Assembly: GCA_020850415.1 (NCBI GenBank)
Contig: JADZER010000060.1
Coordinates: 62,001-126,000, forward strand
Origin: Phycisphaerales bacterium
Lineage (GTDB): Bacteria; Planctomycetota; Phycisphaerae; Phycisphaerales; UBA1924
Direction: 5' to 3'
DNA: 64,000 bases
A program made the position numbers and the translations under genes. A model generated the notes under the pieces. It was not told where the DNA came from, did no database searches, and saw only the letters and a list, made by a program, of their open reading frames with translations. Of the stretch, positions 37,066 to 45,880 are shown piece after piece. Position 1 is the stretch's first letter. Each line of letters starts with the position of its first letter.

Positions 37066-39081
37066 CTATGGCTCGGTGACTCCGTCAGAGGGGGCTACGC
37101 CCCACGCCCCGGAGGCCAACTCTGCCGGGGCGCTCCCCTCATTGTTCGCACCCCGACGGCCCAGGGGCAGCCACGCGAGAAATCCCCCCGCCGCCATCAC
37201 CCCGCCCCCCACCCAGACCCACACCACCAGAGGGTTGATAACCACCACAAACCCCGCCCGCTCCCCGCCCGGAGACCACCACGCGAGCACCACATACAGG
37301 TCGCCCCCGGCCCGACGCCACACCGCGACCTCGCCCATCGGGTCCATCGCCCGGTCGTAGTACCGCCGCTGAGGCCGCAGCTCGCCCACAGCCCCCCGAG
37401 CGTCCGTCGCCCGGAGTCTCGCTTCCATCGCGCTGTAGTTCGCCCCCCTCAACTCCGTGAGTTCCCCGTACGCGATCCGATAGCCGCGAACCTCCACCTC
37501 CTCCCCCCGGCCGATGGTGCAGTGCTCCCGCGCCGAATAGAGCCCGGACCCGCAGACCCCCAGGAGCAGCAGACACAGCCCCGCGTGGGCAAGCTGTCCC
37601 CCGTACCGCCGCCGGTGCGCGCAGAGCGTGCCCCAGGCCGCCCCTGGCCACCCCTCCCCGGGGCCCCGTCTCGACCGCACGGTGTCGGCGAAGCGCAGAC
37701 CGATGACCCCGGGGGTGACCGTCGCGATCGCGATGCAGACGAGCGACGCAGAGTGCGTGATCCCCTGGATGAGCGCGGCCGTCCCCGCGGCCAGCGCCAG
37801 GGCGCCCGGCAGCACCAGCACCCGGCGCACTGCACCAGCGCCACCCTCCCCATACCCAAGCGCCGGCCCGACCGCCATCACGCACGCTCCCGCAAGCCCC
37901 AAGGACCCCACGACGCGGTTGTAGTAGGGGGCCCCCAGGCTCACCTGCTGCCCCAGGAGCAGCCCGCTGACCACCGGGAACAGCGTCCCCACCAGCGTGG
38001 CCACGAGCATCGCGCACAGCAGCAGGTGCAGCACAACCACCGCCCCGTCGCGCCCCAGCAGCCCGCCGATCCCGGGCCCGGACCGCAGCGTCCCGCGCCG
38101 CGCCCAGAGCAGCCCCACCGACCCACCCCCCAGCACCACGAGCAGCCCCAGCAGGTACACCCCGACCGTTGTCGCCCCGAACGCATGCACCGACACCAGC
38201 AGGCCGCTCCGGGTCAGCGTCGTTCCTAGCACGCAGAGAGAGAAGGCCAGGCACGCCAGGCCGGCCCCCCAACCCCGCAGGCTCCCCCGCTCCCTCGTCA
38301 CCAGCAGCGCGTGCAGCAGCCCCGTCACCGCGAGCCAGGGCATGAGCGAGGCGTTCTCGACCGGGTCCCACGCCCAGTACCCGCCCCAGCCGAGTTCCAC
38401 ATACGCCCACCACGCCCCCAGCAGGATGCCCCCCGTCAGGAACACCCAAGACGCCAGCGCCCACCGGCGCATCACCGCGAACAGGCCCGGCCCCAACTCG
38501 CCCGTCACCAGGCCCCCGATCGCGAGGGCGAACGGCCCCGCGCTGCAGGCGTACCCCAGGAACAGCGTCGGCGGATGCACCACCATCGCCCAGTGCTGCA
38601 GCATGGGGTTGAGCCCCACGCCGTTCTCAATCTCGGGGCGTGGGTTTGGCGCGAAGGGGTCCGCGACCATCAGAAGGATCGCCGCGAAGAACAGCCCCAG
38701 CGCCGCGAGCACCGCCCCGGCCAGCGCCGCCGGCGCGCCGCGGCCCGGGCGGACCGCCCCGATCGCCCCGACCCCCGCCAGCAGGAACGCCCAGAGCAGC
38801 AGGCTCCCCTCCTGGCCCGCCCAGACTGCGGCGACCTTGTACGCCACGGGCAGCCCGCGCTCCGAGTGCAGCGCGACCGCCCGCATGCCCAGGTCATCGC
38901 GCACAAACGCGGACATCAGGGTTCCCAGCGCGAGCGCCAGTCCCGTGAGCTGCCCCCATGCCGCCGCACGGATGAGCCCCGCCCCTCTGCCCCGCCCCCG
39001 GGTCATCAGCCCGGCCAACACCCCGACCGCCGCCATCCCCGCCGCGAGGACCAGCCCCGACTCGCCGATCCACCGGGTCAC
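37066..39081 (-). CDS. ccmF: Cytochrome c haem lyase subunit CcmF
   Basis: WAGQEGSLLLWAFLL, GLNPMLQHWAMVVHPPTLFLGY, WWAYVELGWGGYWAWDPVENASLMPWL. Confidence 0.95.
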   Translation of the reverse strand: MTRWIGESGLVLAAGMAAVGVLAGLMTRGRGRGAGLIRAAAWGQLTGLALALGTLMSAFVRDDLGMRAVALHSERGLPVAYKVAAVWAGQEGSLLLWAFLLAGVGAIGAVRPGRGAPAALAGAVLAALGLFFAAILLMVADPFAPNPRPEIENGVGLNPMLQHWAMVVHPPTLFLGYACSAGPFALAIGGLVTGELGPGLFAVMRRWALASWVFLTGGILLGAWWAYVELGWGGYWAWDPVENASLMPWLAVTGLLHALLVTRERGSLRGWGAGLACLAFSLCVLGTTLTRSGLLVSVHAFGATTVGVYLLGLLVVLGGGSVGLLWARRGTLRSGPGIGGLLGRDGAVVVLHLLLCAMLVATLVGTLFPVVSGLLLGQQVSLGAPYYNRVVGSLGLAGACVMAVGPALGYGEGGAGAVRRVLVLPGALALAAGTAALIQGITHSASLVCIAIATVTPGVIGLRFADTVRSRRGPGEGWPGAAWGTLCAHRRRYGGQLAHAGLCLLLLGVCGSGLYSAREHCTIGRGEEVEVRGYRIAYGELTELRGANYSAMEARLRATDARGAVGELRPQRRYYDRAMDPMGEVAVWRRAGGDLYVVLAWWSPGGERAGFVVVINPLVVWVWVGGGVMAAGGFLAWLPLGRRGANNEGSAPAELASGAWGVAPSDGVTEP

Positions 39082-39473
39082 CCGCCCGCCCCGGCCGGCT
39101 CGTACTTGCTGCCGCATTTGGTGAGCAGGACATCGGCCACGAAGGTCCCGGCCTCGTCGGTGGTTCCCTCGACCACGACCTCGCGCCCTTCTGCGAAGAG
39201 GTCCGGCACCGCCCCGCGGTACTCCACCCGGATCACTCGGGCCTGACCCCGCAGGTCGAACCGGGCGCCGAACGCGATAGGGTCGGCCGTCGCCCCCGGC
39301 CCCACCGTGCCGTGCACCCTCGACCGGGCCCCCTGGGTCTCCGGCCTCGAGGCGTACTCATCAACAGAGAGGTAGTAGACCCAGCCATCCCGTGCGCCGG
39401 TGACCCCGAGGTACAGCAGGGCGGCCGCGATGGCCCCAACCCCGACCACGAGCTTGAGCCGAGCCTTGCGCAC
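39078..39473 (-). CDS. ccmE: CcmE haem chaperone, CxxxY variant
   Basis: N-terminal TM, VEYRGAVPDLFAEGREVVVEGTTDEAGTFVADVLLTKCGSKYEP; Cys replaces the usual His of HxxxY. Confidence 0.9.
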   Translation of the reverse strand: MRKARLKLVVGVGAIAAALLYLGVTGARDGWVYYLSVDEYASRPETQGARSRVHGTVGPGATADPIAFGARFDLRGQARVIRVEYRGAVPDLFAEGREVVVEGTTDEAGTFVADVLLTKCGSKYEPAGAGG

Positions 39474-39676
39474 GCGAACTCCCGCCTGTCCCGAAACAGA
39501 GAATAGGTAGGTGAATCGCGCGGCACGAGCCAGTGCAAACCACTGGATCTGAGCGGTGTCGGTCCTCGGACGGGGCGGAAGCCGGGACTCGGGGCCGGAA
39601 ACGCCGGGGGGAATTCCTCACATCTGGGATGGTAATTGGTCCGCGTTCTCAATTTTCGGAACCAAATTGTACTTCC

Positions 39677-39691
39677 GGGTATTCAATACCC
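39677..39691. promoter_or_regulatory. Perfect 15-nt palindrome, candidate operator in divergent intergenic region
   Basis: GGGTATT-C-AATACCC. Confidence 0.45.
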
Positions 39692-39731
39692 CTTTGGCGC
39701 TATCAAGGATCAGGTCATCCACATCTCCGCT

Positions 39732-39749
39732 TTGGCACGGGCGTTGCTT
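39732..39749 (+). promoter_or_regulatory. Sigma-54 (-24/-12) promoter
   Basis: TTGGCACG-ggcg-TTGCTT, exact match to YTGGCACG-N4-TTGCW; 88 nt upstream of cytochrome start codon. Confidence 0.85.
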
Positions 39750-39836
39750 CTCCGAGGGGTGCACACAACACGCGGGTGAGTTCGACGGCCGGGTACGCCG
39801 CCAGTCAGGCCCGCATGAGAAGCGAAGGAGAAGGCT

Positions 39837-40445
39837 ATGAAACGGCACCATCTGGTCGGTGCACTGGCAGTCGCGGGCCTGGCGCTCCCGGCGATGGCAC
39901 AGATTTCGGGCTCGGGCCACGACTTCAGCGGCTGGGCCTGGTCCGGCGGCGAGATCTGCAAGCCCTGCCACACCCCCCACAACGCCATGCCCGACCTGCC
40001 CCGGCTGTGGAACCACGAGTTGACCACCGCCACCTACGACATGCACGGCGGCACGGGCACCGCGGAGGATGACTTCGATGTCGTCAGCCGTCTGTGCCTC
40101 TCCTGCCACGACGGCACGGTGGCCCTCGACAGCTTCGGCGGCCAGACCGGCACGAACTTCATCAACCCGGGCAAGAGCCTCGGCACCGACCTGACCAACG
40201 ACCACCCGGTCGGCAGCGACGCCGAGTATCCCCCCGACCCGCCGCCGAGCTGGTGGAGCCACGCGTTCCGTGACGCGGCCGACCTCGATGTGCCGCTGAA
40301 GAACTGGGTCAACGACACCGGCGCTACCCGGAAGGTCGTCGGCTGCACCACCTGCCACGACGAGCACGCTACGGGCGGCTATGACCACATGCTGATCATG
40401 AGCAACGCCGCGTCGAGCCTCTGCCTCAACTGCCACATCAAGTAA
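39837..40445 (+). CDS. Tetraheme c-type cytochrome, secreted
   Basis: Signal peptide; CKPCH, CLSCH, CTTCH, CLNCH; RBS aaggag. Confidence 0.93.
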   Translation: MKRHHLVGALAVAGLALPAMAQISGSGHDFSGWAWSGGEICKPCHTPHNAMPDLPRLWNHELTTATYDMHGGTGTAEDDFDVVSRLCLSCHDGTVALDSFGGQTGTNFINPGKSLGTDLTNDHPVGSDAEYPPDPPPSWWSHAFRDAADLDVPLKNWVNDTGATRKVVGCTTCHDEHATGGYDHMLIMSNAASSLCLNCHIK

Positions 40446-40628
40446 CCCGCAGTATTCCGTCCAGGCCGGCTCGCTCGACGGGCCCGGCCTGGGCGGGACT
40501 TTCTCTCTCCGCGCCTCGGGCCCGGCGGGTGCGTGTTCCCCGGCGTGCGATGAGGCCGATCAGAAGGCCGGAACGAGCAGCGCTCCCTGCCTCCAAGGGG
40601 GAGCCAACTGAAACCGGATGGTTGCGTT

Positions 40629-40664
40629 GCGCGCCGGCGGCTTGGGGCCTTCGGCGCGTTTTTT
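40629..40664 (+). terminator. Putative Rho-independent terminator
   Basis: GCGCCG...CGGCGCG followed by TTTTTT. Confidence 0.55.
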
Positions 40665-40739
40665 CATGCGACCACAGGGATTGATCGACCGATTTCTCTA
40701 CAATCCGCCGCGAACCAAACTCCAGATGAGGGCCACGCC

Positions 40740-41987
40740 ATGCCTCCACGCGTCCGCTCGATCGCCCGTCTCGCCGCCCCGCTCGCCGTGGGCATGATCC
40801 TGCTCGCCGGCTGCGGGGGAGGCGCCCCGGCCACTTCGCGCAAGCCCTCGGTCTCGGGGCTCTACGCCTTCTGGCCCCGGCCCCCCGCCGACCCGCACAT
40901 GCAGTTTCTCCAGCCCATCGCCTCGCGGGAGGATGTCTCGCCGGAGAAGCGCAGCGCCCTGAGCAACCTGGTCTTCGGCGAGGACCAGGAGCTGCAGAGC
41001 GCGATCGAGAAGCCCTACGGCGTGGACATCCGCGACGGGTGCATGTATGTCTGCGACATCCGCAAGAACACGCTCGTCGTGCTCGACTTCGCCAAGCAGC
41101 AGATGCGGCTGGTCGGCGCGACCGGCTTCAACACGCTGGTCAACCCCGTCGATGTCCATGTCGCCGACGACGGCATGATCTATGTCGCCGACAACGAGCG
41201 GCTCGCGGTCTTCGTCTTCGGGGCCGACGAGCGGTTCCAGCGCGTCATCGGGCACGACGAGTTCCGCCCGGTCGGCGTGGTCACCGTCGGCGACAGGCTC
41301 TATGTCTGCAACATCGAGCAGCAGGTCGTCGAGATCTTCAACCGGTTCACCGGCGAGCAGATCGGCTCGATCGGCTCGGTCGGGGATCAGGACGGCCAGT
41401 TCCGGCTCCCGATCGGGATCGACGCCGACGGCGAGGGCAACCTCTATGTCGTCGACATGATGCGCTGCCGGGTCCAGAAGTTCGGCCCCGACGGGGCGTT
41501 CCTCGCCTCGGTCGGGGATGTCAGCGACAACGCCGGCTCGTTCGTGCGACCCAAGCAGATCGCCGTGGACAGCGACGGGGTCGTCTATGTGGTCGACGCG
41601 GCGTTCCAGAATGTCCAGATGTTCGACTCGGAGTTCCGCCTGCTGATGCACTTCGGCGCCGCCGGCGACTTCGCCGGAGCGATGAACCTCCCGGCCGGCA
41701 TCTGCGTCGACGACACCTCGCTGCGCTACTTCACCGACGAGCTGCACCCGGGCTTCCGCGCCAAGCGGCTCGTCCTGGTGACCAACCAGTTCGGGCTCGC
41801 CAAGGTCAACGCCTACGCCATGGGCGACCGCGACGAGGGATGGACCATCTCCGAGCTCACCATCAACGCGGCGGATGTCGGGGCGGGCGTCGGGCAGAAC
41901 CCCGAGATGACCAGGCTTCAGGACCCCGGAGAACTCCCGGACGACGAGCCGCCGGTCGAGACACCGAGCCAGGGCGGCGGCAACTAG
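40740..41987 (+). CDS. NHL-repeat beta-propeller lipoprotein
   Basis: Lipobox LLAGCGGG; repeated IDADGEGNLYVVDMMRCRVQKFGPDGAFLASVGD-type blades. Confidence 0.88.
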   Translation: MPPRVRSIARLAAPLAVGMILLAGCGGGAPATSRKPSVSGLYAFWPRPPADPHMQFLQPIASREDVSPEKRSALSNLVFGEDQELQSAIEKPYGVDIRDGCMYVCDIRKNTLVVLDFAKQQMRLVGATGFNTLVNPVDVHVADDGMIYVADNERLAVFVFGADERFQRVIGHDEFRPVGVVTVGDRLYVCNIEQQVVEIFNRFTGEQIGSIGSVGDQDGQFRLPIGIDADGEGNLYVVDMMRCRVQKFGPDGAFLASVGDVSDNAGSFVRPKQIAVDSDGVVYVVDAAFQNVQMFDSEFRLLMHFGAAGDFAGAMNLPAGICVDDTSLRYFTDELHPGFRAKRLVLVTNQFGLAKVNAYAMGDRDEGWTISELTINAADVGAGVGQNPEMTRLQDPGELPDDEPPVETPSQGGGN

Positions 41988-42008
41988 CCTGAGAACCGCG
42001 GAGGTTCC

Positions 42009-42680
42009 GTGACGGACCGGTCGCCAGCTCCCAGACGAGCCATCCGTCGCCCGGCGGCGGCGGCGCCCTGCGCCGCGATCGTCCTCGCGTTCATCGTCTG
42101 GGCCGGATGCACCGTCACCCCCGAGAACTACGAGGTTCTCAGCTACTTCTTCGACGGGGTGCCCGACCCCAACGCCCCGATCGGCTCGCCCGGCGTCCCA
42201 CTCCGCCAGAGCCCCACCTACTCCATCCACGAGCCCTACGCCGACAAGAAGTGCGTCGACTGCCACGGGCGGCGGTTCCAGATGTCGGCCGTCGAGCCCG
42301 CGGTGTGCCTCCAGTGCCACGAGACGATCACCGACGCCCAGCCCCTGATGCACGGGCCGGTCGCCGCCGTCGCCTGCCTGTGGTGCCACACCCCGCACGA
42401 GTCGCCCTACGCCGCCCTGCTGAAGGGCCCGGACCGTGAGGTCTGCGGCGCCTGCCACACCCCCGAGATGCTCGGGGCCGCCAAGACCCCCGAGCACGAG
42501 CCCGATTCGGCCGTGAGCTGCCTCGAGTGCCACTCCGGCCACGGCGGCACCTCGCGGTACTTCCTGCACGGCGAGGCGCTCCTCGACCAGGCCCGCGCCG
42601 GGCGCCCCGACCCCCAAGCCGCGCCGGACCCCACCGCAGAGCCGCGCCTCCAGAACCCCGGAGAGGAGCCCACGCCGTGA
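42009..42680 (+). CDS. Pentaheme c-type cytochrome, putative lipoprotein
   Basis: IVWAGCTVTPENYEVLSYFFDGVPDP; CVDCH, CLQCH, CLWCH, CGACH, CLECH. Confidence 0.92.
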   Translation: MTDRSPAPRRAIRRPAAAAPCAAIVLAFIVWAGCTVTPENYEVLSYFFDGVPDPNAPIGSPGVPLRQSPTYSIHEPYADKKCVDCHGRRFQMSAVEPAVCLQCHETITDAQPLMHGPVAAVACLWCHTPHESPYAALLKGPDREVCGACHTPEMLGAAKTPEHEPDSAVSCLECHSGHGGTSRYFLHGEALLDQARAGRPDPQAAPDPTAEPRLQNPGEEPTP

Positions 42681-44713
42681 GCGGCCAGCCGGTCCGGGTT
42701 GCGTTGCTCCTGGCGCTCTGCGGCTCGGTGGCCGGTCTGGCCTCGCGGGCCCGGGCCCAGCAGACGCCCCCGGCGCAGGAGGGCGAGCCCATCATCATCG
42801 GCGAGGAGGAGGTCTACGACCCCTGGAAGCTCGATTCGTTCGGCGCGGCGCTCAACACCGAGGCCCGCTACCGCCGCTTCCGCCGTTCGACCGCCGGGCA
42901 GCCCGATCAGGTCGACACCGAGCGGTACCTGCTCGGGCGCCTCGACCTCTCGGGGCGCGCGTTCATCGGGCACGAGAACCTCATCGACCTCAACGGGCGG
43001 GTGGGCATCGGGTGGGAGGAGACCGACTTTGACAGCGACACCGCCGGCGCCTCGCAGACCGACAGCGGCCTGACCTACCTGTACGATGTCTCCGCGCTGA
43101 TCCTCCGCGACGGCCCGGCGCCGGTCACGGTCTACTCGCGCCGGGAGGAGCAGCGGCTGGAGCGTGAGTTCTCCGGCTCGATCGACGGCACGACCGAAGA
43201 GCACGGGGCCATGGCCCGCATCCAGTCCGAGGACTGGCCCACCTTCATCCATGTCTACCGGCGGGAGGCCGAGCAGCAGGACCGTCTGGGCCAGATCGAC
43301 TACGGGCTCAGACAGGACTCGCTGAACATCCGCACCAGCCCCGAGCTCGGCGAGAACCAGGATCTCATGCTCGAGTACGCCCTGGACCTCGTCGACGAGC
43401 ACCAGAGCAGCTCGTTCAAGAACAGCTTCACGCGCCACGATGCCCAGGCGGTCCACACGGTCAACTTCGGCGCCGACAACCAGCACAACCTGCGGTCGAC
43501 CGCCCGCTTCTACGACGAGTCGGGCCTGGCCGATCTCCGCCGGTACCGGCTCGACGAGGTGCTCCGGCTCAAGCACACCGAGGACTTCGACACCCGGTGG
43601 GACGCCACCGCCGAGGAGAACACCCGCTCGGACCAATGGCAGCGGTTCGTCAAGGCCCAGGGCCAGGCCCGCTACAAGCTGTTCGAGAGCGTGGTCGCGA
43701 TCGCCACGCTCGGCGCGGACCGGCTCGATGTCGCCGGCGGGTTCAACTCCACCCAGTACTTCGGCGACGCCCAGCTCGAGTACACCAAGCGCGTCCCCCT
43801 CGGACGCCTCTTCGCCTCCGCCGGCGCCGGCGCCAACCGCCAGGAGAACAGCGAGCAGGGGTCACCGCTTCTCATCGCCGATCAGCGGGTCACCCTCACC
43901 GACCCCCAGCCGGCGCTCATCAACCGGCGCAATGTGGTCGACGGCTCCCTGCTCGTCACCAACGCCGACGGCACCCGCATCTATGTCGAGGGGCTCGACT
44001 ACACCGTCACCGTCTTCCCCTCCCATGTCGAGATCCGGCGCGTCGTGGGCGGCGCCATCGCCGAGGGCGAGACCGTGCTGGTCGACTATACCGTCGGTCC
44101 CGAGCCCGCGAACACGATCGACAGCGTGTCCGCCAACTTCGGCGTCCGGTATTCCCTGGAAGAAGGGGCGCTCCAGGGCCTCGGCACATTCCTCAATTAC
44201 ACCACCGTCGACCAGTCCGTGGACGCCGCCGATCCCTCCCGCTTCATCCTCGACGACAGCAGCGACCTCCGCTACGGTGTCGAGTACCACCGCGTCGGCG
44301 TCACCCTCCAGGCCGAGCGGCGCCACCACGACAGCACCATCTTCCCCTACGACACCTCCCGCCTCGAGGCCCGCTACGACACCCGGGCCGGGCCCCTCGC
44401 GTCCCTCTCGGCCGGCGTCACGCACGACATCTCCGACTACCCAGACACCGGCGATCAGCTCCAGCTCACCCGCGCGACGATCCGCATCTCCGGGCGCGTC
44501 GGCGACAGCCTCGATATCAGCGGGCGCGTCATCTACAGGGACGAGCGCTCCCGGCTCTCCAGCGACCTCGCCGGCTTCGAGCAGGCCATCGATGTGGCCT
44601 GGCGGAAGGGCCGGACCACTGTCACCGGCTCGCTGTTCAACGGGTTCCTCGACGCCGAGACCACCGACTCGCTCAGCCAGACGATCAGCATCGGCGTCCG
44701 CAGGACCTTCTGA
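42677..44713 (+). CDS. Outer-membrane beta-barrel protein (putative porin of a porin-cytochrome conduit)
   Basis: Signal peptide ...LASRARAQ; alternating amphipathic strands over ~650 aa; C-terminal TISIGVRRTF ending in Phe; ATGA/GTGA overlap with pentaheme gene. Confidence 0.75.
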   Translation: MSGQPVRVALLLALCGSVAGLASRARAQQTPPAQEGEPIIIGEEEVYDPWKLDSFGAALNTEARYRRFRRSTAGQPDQVDTERYLLGRLDLSGRAFIGHENLIDLNGRVGIGWEETDFDSDTAGASQTDSGLTYLYDVSALILRDGPAPVTVYSRREEQRLEREFSGSIDGTTEEHGAMARIQSEDWPTFIHVYRREAEQQDRLGQIDYGLRQDSLNIRTSPELGENQDLMLEYALDLVDEHQSSSFKNSFTRHDAQAVHTVNFGADNQHNLRSTARFYDESGLADLRRYRLDEVLRLKHTEDFDTRWDATAEENTRSDQWQRFVKAQGQARYKLFESVVAIATLGADRLDVAGGFNSTQYFGDAQLEYTKRVPLGRLFASAGAGANRQENSEQGSPLLIADQRVTLTDPQPALINRRNVVDGSLLVTNADGTRIYVEGLDYTVTVFPSHVEIRRVVGGAIAEGETVLVDYTVGPEPANTIDSVSANFGVRYSLEEGALQGLGTFLNYTTVDQSVDAADPSRFILDDSSDLRYGVEYHRVGVTLQAERRHHDSTIFPYDTSRLEARYDTRAGPLASLSAGVTHDISDYPDTGDQLQLTRATIRISGRVGDSLDISGRVIYRDERSRLSSDLAGFEQAIDVAWRKGRTTVTGSLFNGFLDAETTDSLSQTISIGVRRTF

Positions 44714-44734
44714 CACTCCCTCGGAGCATCCACC

Positions 44735-45880
44735 GTGCCCACCGGCAACGCCCCGAACCCGAGCCCCGCCGCGCCGCACCGCCTGCCCCGCGCGCCCCTA
44801 TGCCGCGCGGCGCTGGCCGCCCTGGCCGCCGGGCTGCTGCTGCCCGGCTGCGCCAAGCCCGCCGGCGTGCTGTTCGAGACTGCCGACACCCTGATCGTCT
44901 GGCCGCCCCCGCCGGACGCGCCCCGTGTGCGCTATGTGGGGCAGCTCCGCTCGGCGGACGACCTCCGCGCCAGCCGCAACGCGCTCCAGGAGCTCGGACG
45001 CACCGTGTTCGGCCCCGGCGAGCCGGTGGGCGTCCTGCTCGGCCCGATCGGCGTCTGCACCGACAACGCGCGGCGCGTCTTCATCGCGGACCGTGCCGCG
45101 GGCCTGGTCCATGTCTACGACCTCGACTCCCGCCGCTACGAGAGCCTGCGTCCCCCCGCCGGCGAGCACACGCTCTTCGAGCCGGTCAGCGTGGCGTATG
45201 ACCCCGCGGGGCGGCTGTTCGTATCCGACCCCGGCGCGGGCGTCGTCCATGTCTTCCAGGACGGCGGGGCCTACCTCGGCACGCTCGGCGACGGGCAGAT
45301 CGCCCGCCCCGTCGGTCTGGCGTTCGATGCCGCCCGGCAGCTCCTCTACATCGCCGACCCCGGCGACCACCGCGTGGTCGTCCTGACCATGCAGGACACG
45401 GTCGAGGCCTCGATCGGCTCGCGCGGCAGCGGGCCCGGGCAGTTCAACTTCCCCACCTTCGTCAGTCTCGGCCCGGACGGCCGGCTCTTCGTCGCCGACA
45501 CGCTCAACTGCCGCGTCCAGGTCTTCGGCCCGGACGGTGCGTTCGAGCGGTCCGTCGGCTCCCGGGGCGACCTGCCCGGCTATTTCTCCCAGCCCAAGGG
45601 CCTGGCCGTCGACGCCGAGGGGCGCCTGTTCGTCGTGGACGCGAACTTCGAGGCGGTCCAGATTTTCAACGAGCAGGGCCAGCTGCTGATGAGCTTCGGC
45701 CAGGAGGGCCACGGCCCGGGCGAGTTCTGGCTCCCGGTCGATCTCCGAATCGACGAAAGCGGTCGCCTCTGGGTGGCCGATTCGTACAATCGGCGGGTGC
45801 AGGTCTTCGAGATCATCCCGCCCGAGGCCACGCCCGCCCACGAGCCGACCGAGCCCGCCCCGGAGGAGCAGACGCCATGA
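44735..45880 (+). CDS. NHL-repeat beta-propeller lipoprotein
   Basis: Lipobox LLLPGCAKPAG; blades e.g. FVSLGPDGRLFVADTLNCRVQVFGPDGAFERSVGSRGDLPGYFSQPKGLAVDAEGRLFVVD. Confidence 0.88.
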   Translation: MPTGNAPNPSPAAPHRLPRAPLCRAALAALAAGLLLPGCAKPAGVLFETADTLIVWPPPPDAPRVRYVGQLRSADDLRASRNALQELGRTVFGPGEPVGVLLGPIGVCTDNARRVFIADRAAGLVHVYDLDSRRYESLRPPAGEHTLFEPVSVAYDPAGRLFVSDPGAGVVHVFQDGGAYLGTLGDGQIARPVGLAFDAARQLLYIADPGDHRVVVLTMQDTVEASIGSRGSGPGQFNFPTFVSLGPDGRLFVADTLNCRVQVFGPDGAFERSVGSRGDLPGYFSQPKGLAVDAEGRLFVVDANFEAVQIFNEQGQLLMSFGQEGHGPGEFWLPVDLRIDESGRLWVADSYNRRVQVFEIIPPEATPAHEPTEPAPEEQTP

